Numbered from the stretch's first letter, positions 7,913 to 18,282 are shown. The stretch is DNA of 64,000 nt from Solirubrobacteraceae bacterium (GCA_017882375.1 JADGPP010000004.1:1-64000), one strand, 5' to 3'. Notes: generated from the sequence alone by a model not told the origin. Numbers and translations: made by a program.

Positions 7913-8988
7913 GTGGCGAGCGACGAGAGCAGGCGATCGAGGTCGCTCTCGTCGTTCCACGCTCCCACCGACGCGCGCAGCCAGGGTCGCCCGGGGATGT
8001 TGCGCACGACGCAGCCGCGCTCGGCCAGCAGCTCGCGCTCGGCCTCGGCATCGTCGCTGGCGAAGGAGACGAGCGTGGTGTCGTCGCGCGGCGCGACCTC
8101 GCGCCCGCGCTCGGCGAGCTGCCCGGCGAGGCCGGCCGCGAGCGAGCGGGCGCGCTCGTGCACCGCCTGCCAGCCGGCCGACTCCAGCAGCTCGACGGCG
8201 GACAGCGCGCACGCGACCGCCTCGGCGCTCAGCGACAGCGTGTCAAAGCGCCGCGCGTCCTCGTGCAGGCGCGCGTCGATCCCGCTGTTGGGGTCCTGCA
8301 AATTGGCATAACCACGTCGTGAGACCTCCAGGCGCTCGCTCAGCTCTGGGCTGACGTAGAGCATCCCCAGGCCGTCGGGGCCGCACAGCCACTTCTGCCC
8401 AGCGCCGGCATAGGCGTCGCAACCGAGCGCGCGCACGTCGACGGGGACCGCGCCGACGCCCTGCGCGCCGTCGAGCAGCACCGGGACGTCGACCTGCGTG
8501 AGCTCGGACGGCGCGAGCAGGCCGCTCATCCAGCCGACGTGCGAGCAGGCGACCAGGCGCGTGCGCGGCCCGACGGCCGCGGCGACGTCGGGCATCGGGA
8601 CTTCACGGATCGAGGCGCCGCGCAGCTCGCGCGCCGCGCCGAGCGCGCCGAGCAGGCCGGGGTGCTCCTCGTCGCTGGTGACGATCTCGTCGCCCTCGCT
8701 CAGCGCCAGGCCGGCGATCGTCTGCGCCATGCCGTCGCTCGTGCACGTCGTCAGCGCGACGTCGTCGGGATCGGCGCCGAGCGCGCCGGCATAGGCCACG
8801 CGCAGCTGTCCGTTGAGCTCCTTGCGGCGCTCGAAGTGCGCGAACGTGCGCCCGTCGGCTGCCTCGCGCTCCAGCTCGCCGGCGGCCGCCTGCACGGCGC
8901 CGTCGGGCAGCGGTCCGTCGGTGCCCGCGTTGAGATATGCGCGCGTTCGCAGCACGGGAAACTCGGCGCGCAGCCCAAGGACGTCCAC
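7909..8988 (-). CDS. Class V aminotransferase-fold PLP enzyme
   Basis: This is a 359-aa fold-type I PLP enzyme of the class V family (isopenicillin-N epimerase/cysteine desulfurase-like). The lysine that binds PLP is in AGAGQKWLCGPDGLG, and the upstream VDVPVLLDGAQGVGAVP gives the Asp that contacts the cofactor ring nitrogen. Substrate recognition cannot be read from sequence. The ORF track starts at 9009, but GTG 8988 gives the family-typical opening MDVLGLRAEFPVL and lies two bases after the +1 predicted from minus-strand TATTCT (9002-8997). It is the first gene of a two-gene operon with the GT39 glycosyltransferase. Confidence 0.85.
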   Translation of the reverse strand: MDVLGLRAEFPVLRTRAYLNAGTDGPLPDGAVQAAAGELEREAADGRTFAHFERRKELNGQLRVAYAGALGADPDDVALTTCTSDGMAQTIAGLALSEGDEIVTSDEEHPGLLGALGAARELRGASIREVPMPDVAAAVGPRTRLVACSHVGWMSGLLAPSELTQVDVPVLLDGAQGVGAVPVDVRALGCDAYAGAGQKWLCGPDGLGMLYVSPELSERLEVSRRGYANLQDPNSGIDARLHEDARRFDTLSLSAEAVACALSAVELLESAGWQAVHERARSLAAGLAGQLAERGREVAPRDDTTLVSFASDDAEAERELLAERGCVVRNIPGRPWLRASVGAWNDESDLDRLLSSLAT

Positions 8989-8989
8989 A

Positions 8990-9008
8990 AACCGCGAGAA
9001 TACCCGCA
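8990..9008. promoter_or_regulatory. Bidirectional promoter with overlapping -10 elements
   Basis: GAGAATA at 8996-9002 reads as GAGAAT (plus, 8996-9001, +1 at 9008) and TATTCT (minus, 9002-8997, +1 at 8990). The two predicted transcription starts are 18 bases apart and each serves a near-leaderless gene: acetoacetyl-CoA synthetase on plus, the aminotransferase on minus. This fits the symmetry rule described for divergent bacterial promoters. Confidence 0.55.
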
Positions 9009-11041
9009 TGGCCAGCGCACCCCGTCAGTCACCGTTGTGGGAGCCCACGCAGGCCGATCTGCAGCGCGCGGAGATGACGCGCTTCATGCGCTGGGCGGCC
9101 GAGCGCCGCGGGCACGACTTCGACGACTACGAGGATATGTGGCGCTGGTCGGTGGAGGAGCTCGAGGACTTCTGGGCGAGCATCTGGGAGTTCTGCGAAG
9201 TTCGCAGCTCAAAGACCTACGAGCAGCCGCTGGCCGAGCGGCGCATGCCCGGCGCGCAGTGGTTCACCGGCGCAGAGCTCAACTACGCCGAGAACCTGCT
9301 CGCCCCGCTGCGCCACGAGCACGCCGACGGCGGCTCGGATCGCTCTGACACGGTTGCCGTCGTGCACAGCTCCGAGCTGCGCGACATGCGCGAGCTGACG
9401 TGGGGGGAGTTGACCGCGCAGGTCGCCGCCGTGGCGGGCGGATTGCGCGACCTCGGTATCGGGCGCGGCGATCGCGTCGTCGCCTACATGCCGAACATCC
9501 CCGAGACGCTCGTGGCCTTTCTCGCGACTGCCTCAATCGGCGCGATCTGGTCCAGCGCCGCGCCGGAGTTCGGCGCGCGCAGCGTGGTCGACCGCTTCGC
9601 GCAGATCGAGCCGAAGGTGCTGCTGAGCGTCGACGGCTACCGTCACGGCGGCAAGGACTTCGACCGCAGCGCCGTCGTGCAGAGCATCCTCGACGAGTTG
9701 CCGACGGTGGCGCACACGGTCCTGCTTGGTTACCTCAGCGAGGACGCAGAGCTCGACGGCGCGCTCGGCTGGGAGGACCTGAAGCGCAGGGGGGAGGGCA
9801 GCGAGCTGGTGTTCGAGCAGGTGCCCTTCGAGCACCCGCTCTGGGTGCTTTACTCCTCCGGCACGACCGGACTGCCCAAGGCGATCGTGCAGGGTCACGG
9901 CGGGATCCTCGTCGAGCAGCTGAAGAAGCGCATGCACCTGGACCTGCACCCCGGCGACCGCATGTTCTGGTTCACGACGACCGGCTGGATGATGTGGAAC
10001 TTCCTCGTCGGCGCCCTGCACTCAGACGCCGCGATCGTGCTCTACGACGGCAGTCCCGCGTACCCCGACCTCGGCGCTCTGTGGAGCCTTGCCGAGCGCG
10101 CGGGCATCACCTGCATGGGCGTCAGCGCCGGGCTGCTGGCCAGCTGCGAGAAGGCCGCAGTCGAGCCACGGCGCGACTACGACCTCAGCGCCCTGCGCGC
10201 GATCGGCTCGACCGGCTCGCCGCTGGCGCCGGAGAGCTTTCAGTGGGTCTACGAGCACGTCGGGCGCGACGTCTGGCTGTTCTCCACCAGCGGCGGCACC
10301 GACGTGTGCACGGCGTTCGTCGCCGGCTGCCCGCTGCGGCCGGTCTACGAGGGAGAGCTGCAGTGCCGCGCGCTGGGCTGTGCGGTGGAGTCCTGGGATG
10401 AGGCCGGCCACGCGCACGTCGATCGCGTCGGCGAGCTGGTGATCACCGAGCCGATGCCCTCGATGCCGCTGTTCTTCTGGGGCGACGAGGACGGAGAGCG
10501 CCTGCGCGAGAGCTACTTTGCGATGTATCCAGGGGTGTGGCGCCACGGCGACTGGATCCGCATCACGCCGCGCGGCGGCGCGGTGATCTACGGCCGCTCT
10601 GACTCGACGATCAACCGCCAGGGCGTGCGCATGGGCACGAGTGAGATCTACCGCGCCGCCAACGCGGTGGAGCAGGTGCTCGACGCGCTCGTCGTCGACA
10701 TCCCGGCTCGCCCCGGCGAGGAGGAGCTGCGCATGGTCCTGTTCGTCGTGCTCGCGCCCGGCACGACGCTCGACGACGAGCTGACAGCGCAGATCAAGCG
10801 CCGCATCCGCGAGGACTGCTCGCCGCGCCACGTGCCCAACGAGATCCGCCAGATCGAGGAGGTCCCGCGCACGCTCTCGGGCAAGGTGCTCGAGGTTCCC
10901 GTCAAGCGCATCCTCATGGGCACCGCCGTCGGCGAGGCCGCAAGCGTCGACTCGCTGGTCAACCCGCGCGCGCTGGACTACTTCGTCGAAATGGCGCACG
11001 AGCTGCAACTGCAGTCCGCCGACGCAGCCGGCCCGCGCTGA
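9008..11041 (+). CDS. Acetoacetate--CoA ligase (acetoacetyl-CoA synthetase)
   Basis: This is a 677-aa ANL-superfamily adenylating enzyme that would convert acetoacetate, ATP and CoA to acetoacetyl-CoA in the cytosol. The N-terminal ACS-type domain (PLWEPTQADLQRAEMTRFM, then WRWSVEELEDFW) is typical of this family. The P-loop is VLYSSGTTGLPKAIVQGHGG, and the C-terminal domain has YGRSDSTINRQGVRMG and the acyl-adenylate lysine in RTLSGKVLEVPVKRIL. ATG 9008 follows GAGAAT by exactly the leaderless distance. The ORF-track start at 8813 lies within the oppositely coded aminotransferase. It may supply ketone-body carbon to acyl-CoA metabolism; an acyl-CoA dehydrogenase lies next to it. Confidence 0.92.
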   Translation: MASAPRQSPLWEPTQADLQRAEMTRFMRWAAERRGHDFDDYEDMWRWSVEELEDFWASIWEFCEVRSSKTYEQPLAERRMPGAQWFTGAELNYAENLLAPLRHEHADGGSDRSDTVAVVHSSELRDMRELTWGELTAQVAAVAGGLRDLGIGRGDRVVAYMPNIPETLVAFLATASIGAIWSSAAPEFGARSVVDRFAQIEPKVLLSVDGYRHGGKDFDRSAVVQSILDELPTVAHTVLLGYLSEDAELDGALGWEDLKRRGEGSELVFEQVPFEHPLWVLYSSGTTGLPKAIVQGHGGILVEQLKKRMHLDLHPGDRMFWFTTTGWMMWNFLVGALHSDAAIVLYDGSPAYPDLGALWSLAERAGITCMGVSAGLLASCEKAAVEPRRDYDLSALRAIGSTGSPLAPESFQWVYEHVGRDVWLFSTSGGTDVCTAFVAGCPLRPVYEGELQCRALGCAVESWDEAGHAHVDRVGELVITEPMPSMPLFFWGDEDGERLRESYFAMYPGVWRHGDWIRITPRGGAVIYGRSDSTINRQGVRMGTSEIYRAANAVEQVLDALVVDIPARPGEEELRMVLFVVLAPGTTLDDELTAQIKRRIREDCSPRHVPNEIRQIEEVPRTLSGKVLEVPVKRILMGTAVGEAASVDSLVNPRALDYFVEMAHELQLQSADAAGPR

Positions 11042-11130
11042 GCGACCGCACGACCGCGCGGCCATCGCCGGTCCGCGCCAGACGGAGACTCCGCCGCCTC
11101 GCCCGCGGCGCGGGCGCGACAGGCCGACCT

Positions 11131-12288
<1,158 letters not shown>

Positions 12289-12327
12289 GGCGCGGACCCT
12301 ATCTCGCGCGCCGTGCCCGCGGCCTCC

Positions 12328-13617
12328 TCAGCGGAAGCGCGGCTTGGCCAGCAGCAACTGCACGTCCTGGATGCGCCGCTCGCGAAAGCCGCCCTCGCAG
12401 TAGCTCAGGTACAGCTCCCACAGCCGGCGGAAGCGCTCGTCGTAGCCGAGCGCGGAGAGGCGCTCGCTCGCCGCGAGGAAGCGCTCGCGCCAGCGCTCCA
12501 GCGTCAGCGCGTAGTGCGCGGTGATGTCGTCGACGTGCGCCTGGCGAAAGTCGGTCACGCGCGCGACCGTGCGCCCGATCACCTCCAGCGACGGCAGGCA
12601 GCCGCCGGGGAAGACGTGCGTGTTCATGAAGCTCTTGCCGGCCTTCTCGACCTCATAGGCCTCGTCCTCGATCACGATCGCCTGCAGCAGCATCGCGCCG
12701 TCGTCCTTGACCAGCTCCGAGCAGCGCTTGAAGAAGGTCGGGAAGTACTGCCAGCCGACCGCCTCGATCATCTCGATCGACACGAGCTTGTCGTAGGGGC
12801 CCTGTTGGCCGATCTCCGATCGGTCGCGGTAGTCCTGGAAGAGGACGGTCACGCGGTCCTGCAGGCCGGCCTCGCGCACGCGCTCGGTCGCGTACGCATG
12901 CTGCTCGGCGGAGATCGTCGTGGTCGTCACGCGACAGCCGTGGCGCTCGGCCGCGTACAGCGCGAAGCCGCCCCAGCCGGTGCCGATCTCCAGCACGTGA
13001 TCCTCGGGGCCGAGCTCGAGCTTGCTGCACACGCGCGCCAGCTTGGCCAGCGACGCCTGTTCGAGCGTGTCCTGCGGCGACTCGAAGACCGCGCACGAGT
13101 ACATCATCGTCGGATCGAGAAACTGCGAGAACAGCTCGTTGCCGAGGTCGTAGTGCGCCGAGATGCGCTCGCGCGAGCGCCCCGGCGTGTTGCGCGCCAG
13201 CCAGCGCGCCCAGCGCTGCACGGGGATCAGCACCGGCGCGAGCACGCGCCGCAGGCGATCCAGGGTGGCGACGTTGCGCGCGGCGATGCGCGTCAGCGCG
13301 ACCAGGTCCTCGCAGTCCCACAGGCCGTCGACGTAGGACTCGCCGAGGCCGACGCTGCCGCGCAGCAGCTGGCGGTAGAAGCGCGCCGAGCGCACGCGCA
13401 GCACCGCCGACAGCGGGCTTCGCGCCAAGCGCTCGCCGAAGACCAGCCGGCGCGAGCCCTCGACGACGATCAGCTCACCGCCGCGCGCCCGCGACAGCAG
13501 GCGCAACGCCAGCCAGCGTGCCACGCGGTCGATCGGCGAGTAGCCGCCGCCCTGCGGCCGGCCGCAGTCGCTGTGCGCGGGGGAGAGCGCAGCGGCGGGG
13601 TGCTGCGCGGCGCTCAT
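12328..13617 (-). CDS. cfa: Cyclopropane-fatty-acyl-phospholipid synthase family methyltransferase
   Basis: This is a 429-aa SAM-dependent methyltransferase of the CFA synthase family, acting on unsaturated acyl chains of membrane phospholipids. The N-terminal about 130 residues are the family lipid-binding domain. The SAM motif I is HVLEIGTGWGGFALYAAE, followed by VTTTTISAEQHAYATERV. The C-terminal catalytic half has DKLVSIEMIEAVGWQYFPTFF and FPGGCLPSLEVI, as in CFA synthases. ATG 13617 overlaps the DUF1365 stop (ATGA); the ORF-track extension upstream is not needed. It is the last gene of a three-gene operon. The product could be a cyclopropane or another methyl-modified fatty acid. Confidence 0.9.
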   Translation of the reverse strand: MSAAQHPAAALSPAHSDCGRPQGGGYSPIDRVARWLALRLLSRARGGELIVVEGSRRLVFGERLARSPLSAVLRVRSARFYRQLLRGSVGLGESYVDGLWDCEDLVALTRIAARNVATLDRLRRVLAPVLIPVQRWARWLARNTPGRSRERISAHYDLGNELFSQFLDPTMMYSCAVFESPQDTLEQASLAKLARVCSKLELGPEDHVLEIGTGWGGFALYAAERHGCRVTTTTISAEQHAYATERVREAGLQDRVTVLFQDYRDRSEIGQQGPYDKLVSIEMIEAVGWQYFPTFFKRCSELVKDDGAMLLQAIVIEDEAYEVEKAGKSFMNTHVFPGGCLPSLEVIGRTVARVTDFRQAHVDDITAHYALTLERWRERFLAASERLSALGYDERFRRLWELYLSYCEGGFRERRIQDVQLLLAKPRFR

Positions 13618-14510
13618 AGGACAACCTCTCGCTCTGCGCGTCGCTCGGTGGTGCTCGCGCCATCGTCGGCGCCCGCCGCGCCGGCGCCGGGGCACCTGCC
13701 GGGGTGCGCGTGATAGCTGGCGCCGCGCAGGCGCAGCCGCAGCGCATGCGCATAGATCCGCGCGCTCAAGCGCATCGTCAGAGCCGGATAGCGCAACAGC
13801 GCGCGACGCAGCTCGCCGGGGGTCATCTCGTGGCGGCGCAGCGAGAGCGTCGCGTCAAACGCCCGCTCACCGCCGCCGCGCGTCGATTCGATGTGCACCG
13901 ACAGGCGCTCGCCCGGCTCGCTCAGGCGCCAGTCATAGGTGTGGTCCATGCCCATCAGCGGCGACACGTGCAGTGCCTTGGCAAAGCGCCCGTGCAGAAC
14001 CGCCGTCGTGCCGTGGTCGCTGCGCTCGTCGACCGGCATGACATAGGCGTGGCGCTCGCCCCACGGGGTGTTCGTGACGTGCGCGATCACTGCCCTGACT
14101 CGCTCGCCGACGGCGTCGTAGCAGTAGTAGAAGCTCACCGGGTTGAAGCAGTGGCCGAGGTAGCGCAGGTGCGTGAGCAGCCGGATCGGACCGTCGGCGG
14201 CGATGCCGGTGCTCTGCATGACGACGTCGGCGACGGCCGCGCGCAGCGACGTCGCCGGGTCGCCGAGGTAGTCGGCGCGGCGAAACCACGCGACGGCCGG
14301 GCGCCGCGCCGACCACAGCAGGTTCGCGTCGAACAGCCCCGGCAGCTCGTCGATGTCCAGGTAGGCCATGAACAGCGGGAAGCGAAACTCGTCGGGCGGC
14401 GCGCTGCGGCGGTGACGGACCGACCCCGCATACAGGCACGAGGCCCGCGGGACCGGTGTCACGGCACCGGCGACCGCGCGGGCGCCGAGCGCGGCGGGCG
14501 CGGTGCTCAC
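13614..14510 (-). CDS. DUF1365 family protein
   Basis: This is a 298-aa member of the DUF1365 family. Conserved features are CLYAGSVRHRRSAP at the N-terminus, PLFMAYLDIDELPGLFD, and the signature LRYLGHCFNPVSFYYCYD around residue 120. It starts at GTG 14510, which overlaps the stop of the FAD oxidoreductase (GTGA), and its stop overlaps the CFA synthase start. No catalytic function is established for the family. Its constant linkage with an FAD-dependent amine-oxidase-like enzyme and a CFA-type methyltransferase suggests a role in modifying membrane fatty acids. Confidence 0.88.
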   Translation of the reverse strand: MSTAPAALGARAVAGAVTPVPRASCLYAGSVRHRRSAPPDEFRFPLFMAYLDIDELPGLFDANLLWSARRPAVAWFRRADYLGDPATSLRAAVADVVMQSTGIAADGPIRLLTHLRYLGHCFNPVSFYYCYDAVGERVRAVIAHVTNTPWGERHAYVMPVDERSDHGTTAVLHGRFAKALHVSPLMGMDHTYDWRLSEPGERLSVHIESTRGGGERAFDATLSLRRHEMTPGELRRALLRYPALTMRLSARIYAHALRLRLRGASYHAHPGRCPGAGAAGADDGASTTERRAEREVVL

Positions 14511-15751
14511 AGGCTCACCCCGAACGGCTCGCACGCGCGCAGCGCGCTGACGACGCCGTCCTCGTGAAAGCCCCAGCCCCAGTAGGCGCCGCAGTAGTGC
14601 GTGCGCCCGCACAGGCCGCTGATCGTCGAGTGCTCGGACTGCGCGGCGACGCCGCTTGGCGTGTACATCGGGTGGGCGTAGGGGATCTTGCGGATGATCT
14701 TCGCCGGGTCGATTGCCTCCGTGCGGTTCAGTGTGACGCAGAAGTCCTCCTCGGCGGCCAGCCGCTGCAGGTGGTTCATGTAGTAGGTCACCGTGCTCAG
14801 CGGCTTGGGCTCGCGCAGCAGGTGGAAGTTCCACGCCGAGCGTGCGGCGCGCCGGCGCGGCAGCAGCGTGCTGTCGGTGTGCAGTACGGCCTCGTTGGGC
14901 TGATAGTCGATCGCGCCGAGCAGCTCGCGCTCGCGCTCGGAGGGGTCGCGCAGCATCCCCAGCGCCTGGTCGGAATGGGTGGCGATGATCACCTGGTCAT
15001 ATGTCCCGGCGCCGGCGCCGGCGGCGAGGATCTCCACGTGGTCGTCATGGCGCGTGACCGAGCTGACCGGAGCGCGCAGGCGGATGCGGTCGCGAAACGG
15101 CGCCGTCAGCGCCTCGACGTAGCGCGCCGAGCCGCCCGTGATGGTCGACCACTGCGGCCGGTCGCGAAAGCCGAGCATCCCGTGGTTGGCGAAGAACTCG
15201 GCGATGAAGCGCGCCGGGAAGGAGCCGGCCCTGCGCGGGTCGGCCGACCACACCGCCGACATCTGCGGAACGATCAGGCGCTCGACGAACGCACGCGAGA
15301 AGCGCTGGCGCGAGAGGAAGTCGTGCATCGACTCGCCGCTCTCCTCGTGCTCGAGCAGGGCGCGCAGCGCCCGGTTGAAGCGCAGCAGGTCGACGATCAT
15401 CCGTGCAAAGCGCGGGCTGGCGAAGTTGCCGGGCTGGCAGAACAGTCCCCGCGGCGTGCCACTGAACTCGAAGTCGCGCTCCTCGCCCTTGACCGAGAAG
15501 CTCATGTGCGTCGGCTGGCGCGCGACGCCGAGGCGGTCGAGCAGGCAAGTGAAGTTGGGGTAGTTGCGGTCGTTCATCACGATGAACCCCGTATCGACGT
15601 GATGTGTCTGATGAGCGGTGTCAACGCGGATCGTGTTCGTGTGCCCGCCCGCGTAGGAGTTGGCCTCGTAGACGACGATCTCGTGCTCGCGGTGCAGCAG
15701 ATGCGCGGCGACGAGCCCGGAGACGCCCGCGCCGACGATCGCGATCCTCAC
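14507..15751 (-). CDS. NAD(P)/FAD-dependent oxidoreductase (amine oxidase/desaturase-like)
   Basis: This is a 414-aa protein with an N-terminal Rossmann FAD site, RIAIVGAGVSGLVAAHLL, and EANSYAGGHTNTI as the second FAD contact, as in amine oxidase/phytoene desaturase-like enzymes. Its C-terminus (HYCGAYWGWGFHEDGVVSALRACE) again contacts FAD. It starts with GTG 15751, preceded by a purine-rich GGGAGGG. It is first in an operon whose genes overlap by four bases (this gene, DUF1365, CFA synthase). In proteobacteria related clusters respond to singlet oxygen or take part in fatty-acid modification, so an oxidase acting on methylated or unsaturated acyl chains is a reasonable guess. Confidence 0.87.
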   Translation of the reverse strand: MRIAIVGAGVSGLVAAHLLHREHEIVVYEANSYAGGHTNTIRVDTAHQTHHVDTGFIVMNDRNYPNFTCLLDRLGVARQPTHMSFSVKGEERDFEFSGTPRGLFCQPGNFASPRFARMIVDLLRFNRALRALLEHEESGESMHDFLSRQRFSRAFVERLIVPQMSAVWSADPRRAGSFPARFIAEFFANHGMLGFRDRPQWSTITGGSARYVEALTAPFRDRIRLRAPVSSVTRHDDHVEILAAGAGAGTYDQVIIATHSDQALGMLRDPSERERELLGAIDYQPNEAVLHTDSTLLPRRRAARSAWNFHLLREPKPLSTVTYYMNHLQRLAAEEDFCVTLNRTEAIDPAKIIRKIPYAHPMYTPSGVAAQSEHSTISGLCGRTHYCGAYWGWGFHEDGVVSALRACEPFGVSL

Positions 15752-15940
15752 CGGGCCGCCCTCCCGCCTGCCGTCGCGATGTCCGTTGGAGGCTGCATCT
15801 CGTAGGTCAATCTACGCCGCAGCGCCCCTTGCGGATCACCGCCGCGGCACGTAGATCCGGATCGCTCGGCCGAACGTCGATGCACGGTCGTTTCGCTCGC
15901 TGGCAGGAGTGAGTGCCCGCGGCGTCGAACAAGAGCGCCG

Positions 15941-16846
15941 ATGAAGCGTGTTGCCACACCTCCCACCGATCGTCAGGCTCCCGGCAGCTCTCCGCTCGGC
16001 GGCACAAGCGAGCACCAGAGCCTCTCCAAGTACATCCGCGCACGCTTCGACGAGTGCTCGCGCTCGCAGAAGGACGTCGCTCAGTACATCGTCGACCACC
16101 TCGACGAGGCGGCCTTTCAGACCGCCGAGGAGCTCGCGCGCCGCGCCAACACCTCCAGCTCGACCGTCGTGCGCTTCTCTCAGGCGCTCGGCTTCGAGGG
16201 CTTTCCCGAGTTGCAGGCAGCCGCGCGCGAGGAATATCGCCGCGTGCACGCCAACTCCGCCGAGCCCGGCACGTCGTCGCCGTCGACGCCGCTGTTCTCG
16301 CTCGATCAGAACGAGTTCGAGACGGCCCTGGCGGCAGACCACCTGAACGTCGAGGAGACCGCGCGCAAGGTCTCGCGCAGCTCCGTCGAGGCGCTGATCG
16401 AGGCGATCGTCTCGGCCGAGAAGGTGCTCGTCGCGGGCACCGACCAGATGGCCTTCTTCGCCAGCTACCTGCGCCACCTGCTGATGCTGCTCGACCTGCG
16501 CGTCGACGTCGTCGCCAGCCCCTCCCAGGAGGCGCTCAGCCGCCTCGGGCGCATCGAGCAGGGAACGCTCGTGATCGGCCTGTCGGCCGGTCGCCCGCAC
16601 CCGCTGGTGGTGCGCGCGATGAAGCTCGCCCGCCATCGCAAGGCAAAGACGGCGGCGATCACCGACGCGACACTCTCCGAGGTCGCAAAGCTCGCGCAGA
16701 TCAAGCTCTACTACTCCTCCAACAGCCCCGCCTACGTGCGCTCGCACACGGCGCTGCTCAGCCTCATCCAGGCCCTCGCCTACGGCGTCTACGCACAGGA
16801 CTCTGCGCAGTACGACGACCGCATCAAGGCCTTCCGCCTGAAGTAG
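15941..16846 (+). CDS. MurR/RpiR family transcriptional regulator
   Basis: This is a 301-aa regulator. Residues about 28-105 are the RpiR-type helix-turn-helix domain (SQKDVAQYIVDHLDEAAFQTAEELARRANTSSSTVVRFSQALGFEGFPELQ). Residues about 130-285 are a SIS domain (VLVAGTDQMAFFASYLRHLL; GLSAGRPHPLVVRAMKLAR), which in this family binds a phosphosugar. The canonical sugar-binding serines of SIS are partly changed (GLSAGR rather than S-x-S), so the ligand may differ. It is divergent from the CFA operon, with 189 bases between the starts. The target genes are not evident; a link to the adjacent operon is possible. Confidence 0.88.
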   Translation: MKRVATPPTDRQAPGSSPLGGTSEHQSLSKYIRARFDECSRSQKDVAQYIVDHLDEAAFQTAEELARRANTSSSTVVRFSQALGFEGFPELQAAAREEYRRVHANSAEPGTSSPSTPLFSLDQNEFETALAADHLNVEETARKVSRSSVEALIEAIVSAEKVLVAGTDQMAFFASYLRHLLMLLDLRVDVVASPSQEALSRLGRIEQGTLVIGLSAGRPHPLVVRAMKLARHRKAKTAAITDATLSEVAKLAQIKLYYSSNSPAYVRSHTALLSLIQALAYGVYAQDSAQYDDRIKAFRLK

Positions 16847-16929
16847 GACGGGGCCTTGTGGCGCCGACTCGCTCAAGGGCCGTCGCTTCTTCGTTATGTA
16901 TGCAGGCGGCCAAACCGGATCACCCGCCG

Positions 16930-18120
16930 TCAGCGGCGATGACCGCGCGAGACGATGACAGCGACCGGAGCATGTGATGCCAGAACCAACCCGGCCCTAG
17001 TGCCAAGGCGGAGTACGCGCCCGCGCCGGTAGCGCCTGCTGCGGGCCGAACTCACCTTTCCGACGGCACAGTGATTGGCCAGCAGCCTGCGCTCGGCCGT
17101 TCCCAGCGCGGTTCCCGCCGAGACGTGCGGGACGGTGCACGGCGGACCAGTGGAGACAGTGATCGCTACGGCTGTACCGGAGGCGAGTTTGGTGCCCGGC
17201 GCGTGATTCAGCGCGATTACGTAGCCGGCGCGGACCTTGCGGCTTGCGACGCGCCTGATGCTGCCGACCGTGCAGCCGCCCGCTTTGATGGCTCGCTGAA
17301 TCGAGCCGAGTGTCGTTAGCGAGGTGAACGTCGGCACCACGCACGGCGGCGGCGGCGCGACAGCGGTGATCGCCGCGCTCGCCGTAATCTCGGGAGGGCT
17401 CTGGCTCGACGGGTACTGGACGTAGCCACAGGCGAGATACTGGCCAGAGCTTTTCAGCGTCTCGTTGGAGCTTTCCGCGAACGGCCCTCCCGTGACGGGC
17501 CAATTGTTGCTGTGCTGTGCGGGAAAGTCGACAAAGCTCACGCCTGAGGTGCTCGCCGCGGCGGACGCATTGGCAGGGCAGCCGCGTCCGGTGTCCGGGA
17601 GCACGAACACTTCGACCGAGCGCCGCACCTCGGCCTGCGCAGTGGTCACTATCTGGAAGTTCTGTTCCACGGCGACTGTCGCCGGCGCAGCGATCGACAG
17701 CGCCAGGTGTGGGGACCGAACGGTGAACGTGAGTGAGGTGTTCGCAACCACCATCCCGGCGTCTGTCAGCCACCCGCACAGAAGGTAGGAGCCGGCCGTG
17801 TCGAACGTCCGGTTGGTCGTCGTCGAAAACGAGCCTTCCACGACACCTTCGCCACCGAACACGACGGAGCTGCCCGCGCTTGCGTCGGCGCTGAAGTTCG
17901 CCCCGCAGCCCTGGCCGCCGGTCGGCTTCACGGTCACACCGAGCGAAGTCTGTTTGTCGGTCGACGTGCCCGAGGCGATCAGCTGCGTCGTGATTGACTC
18001 GGCCGGGTCGGCGCCGGTATTCAGCGTGAGCGTCGGCGCGGCGGCGGCGGTCGATGCCGCGAGCAGTCCAATGGTGATCGCAAGCGCCAGGCAGACGCTC
18101 ATCCATGACTTTCCAGACAT
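16930..18120 (-). CDS. Secreted protein with two C-terminal PASTA-like domains
   Basis: This is a 396-aa protein beginning with a signal peptide (MSGKSWMSVCLALAITIGLLAASTAAAA, cleaved after AAA). Two beta-rich repeats of about 110 residues follow, each with a pair of cysteines (GQGCGANFS...YLLCGW; GRGCPANAS...YLACGY). At about 255-390 there are two PASTA-type modules (CVVPTFTSLTTLGSIQRAIKAGGC and CTVPHVSAGTALGTAERRLLANHC), each with two cysteines likely forming a disulfide. PASTA modules can bind peptidoglycan fragments, so it may act at the cell wall. GGGGG just upstream of ATG 18120 is a good ribosome-binding site. The N-terminal repeats are not recognised. Confidence 0.8.
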   Translation of the reverse strand: MSGKSWMSVCLALAITIGLLAASTAAAAPTLTLNTGADPAESITTQLIASGTSTDKQTSLGVTVKPTGGQGCGANFSADASAGSSVVFGGEGVVEGSFSTTTNRTFDTAGSYLLCGWLTDAGMVVANTSLTFTVRSPHLALSIAAPATVAVEQNFQIVTTAQAEVRRSVEVFVLPDTGRGCPANASAAASTSGVSFVDFPAQHSNNWPVTGGPFAESSNETLKSSGQYLACGYVQYPSSQSPPEITASAAITAVAPPPPCVVPTFTSLTTLGSIQRAIKAGGCTVGSIRRVASRKVRAGYVIALNHAPGTKLASGTAVAITVSTGPPCTVPHVSAGTALGTAERRLLANHCAVGKVSSARSRRYRRGRVLRLGTRAGLVLASHAPVAVIVSRGHRR

Positions 18121-18282
18121 CTGGCCCCCTTGATCTCTTTGCAGACAACTTCGAACGCTGCCTCGCCGCGCCGTATCCGGGCTCGACGGACGGCGCCAGC
18201 ATAAACGAGTTCGAATTATCGATACAACGCTGACTTGGGCGATCGGCTCGGCGCGGGCCCCTGCAGCGCTGTGCGGCGCAGA

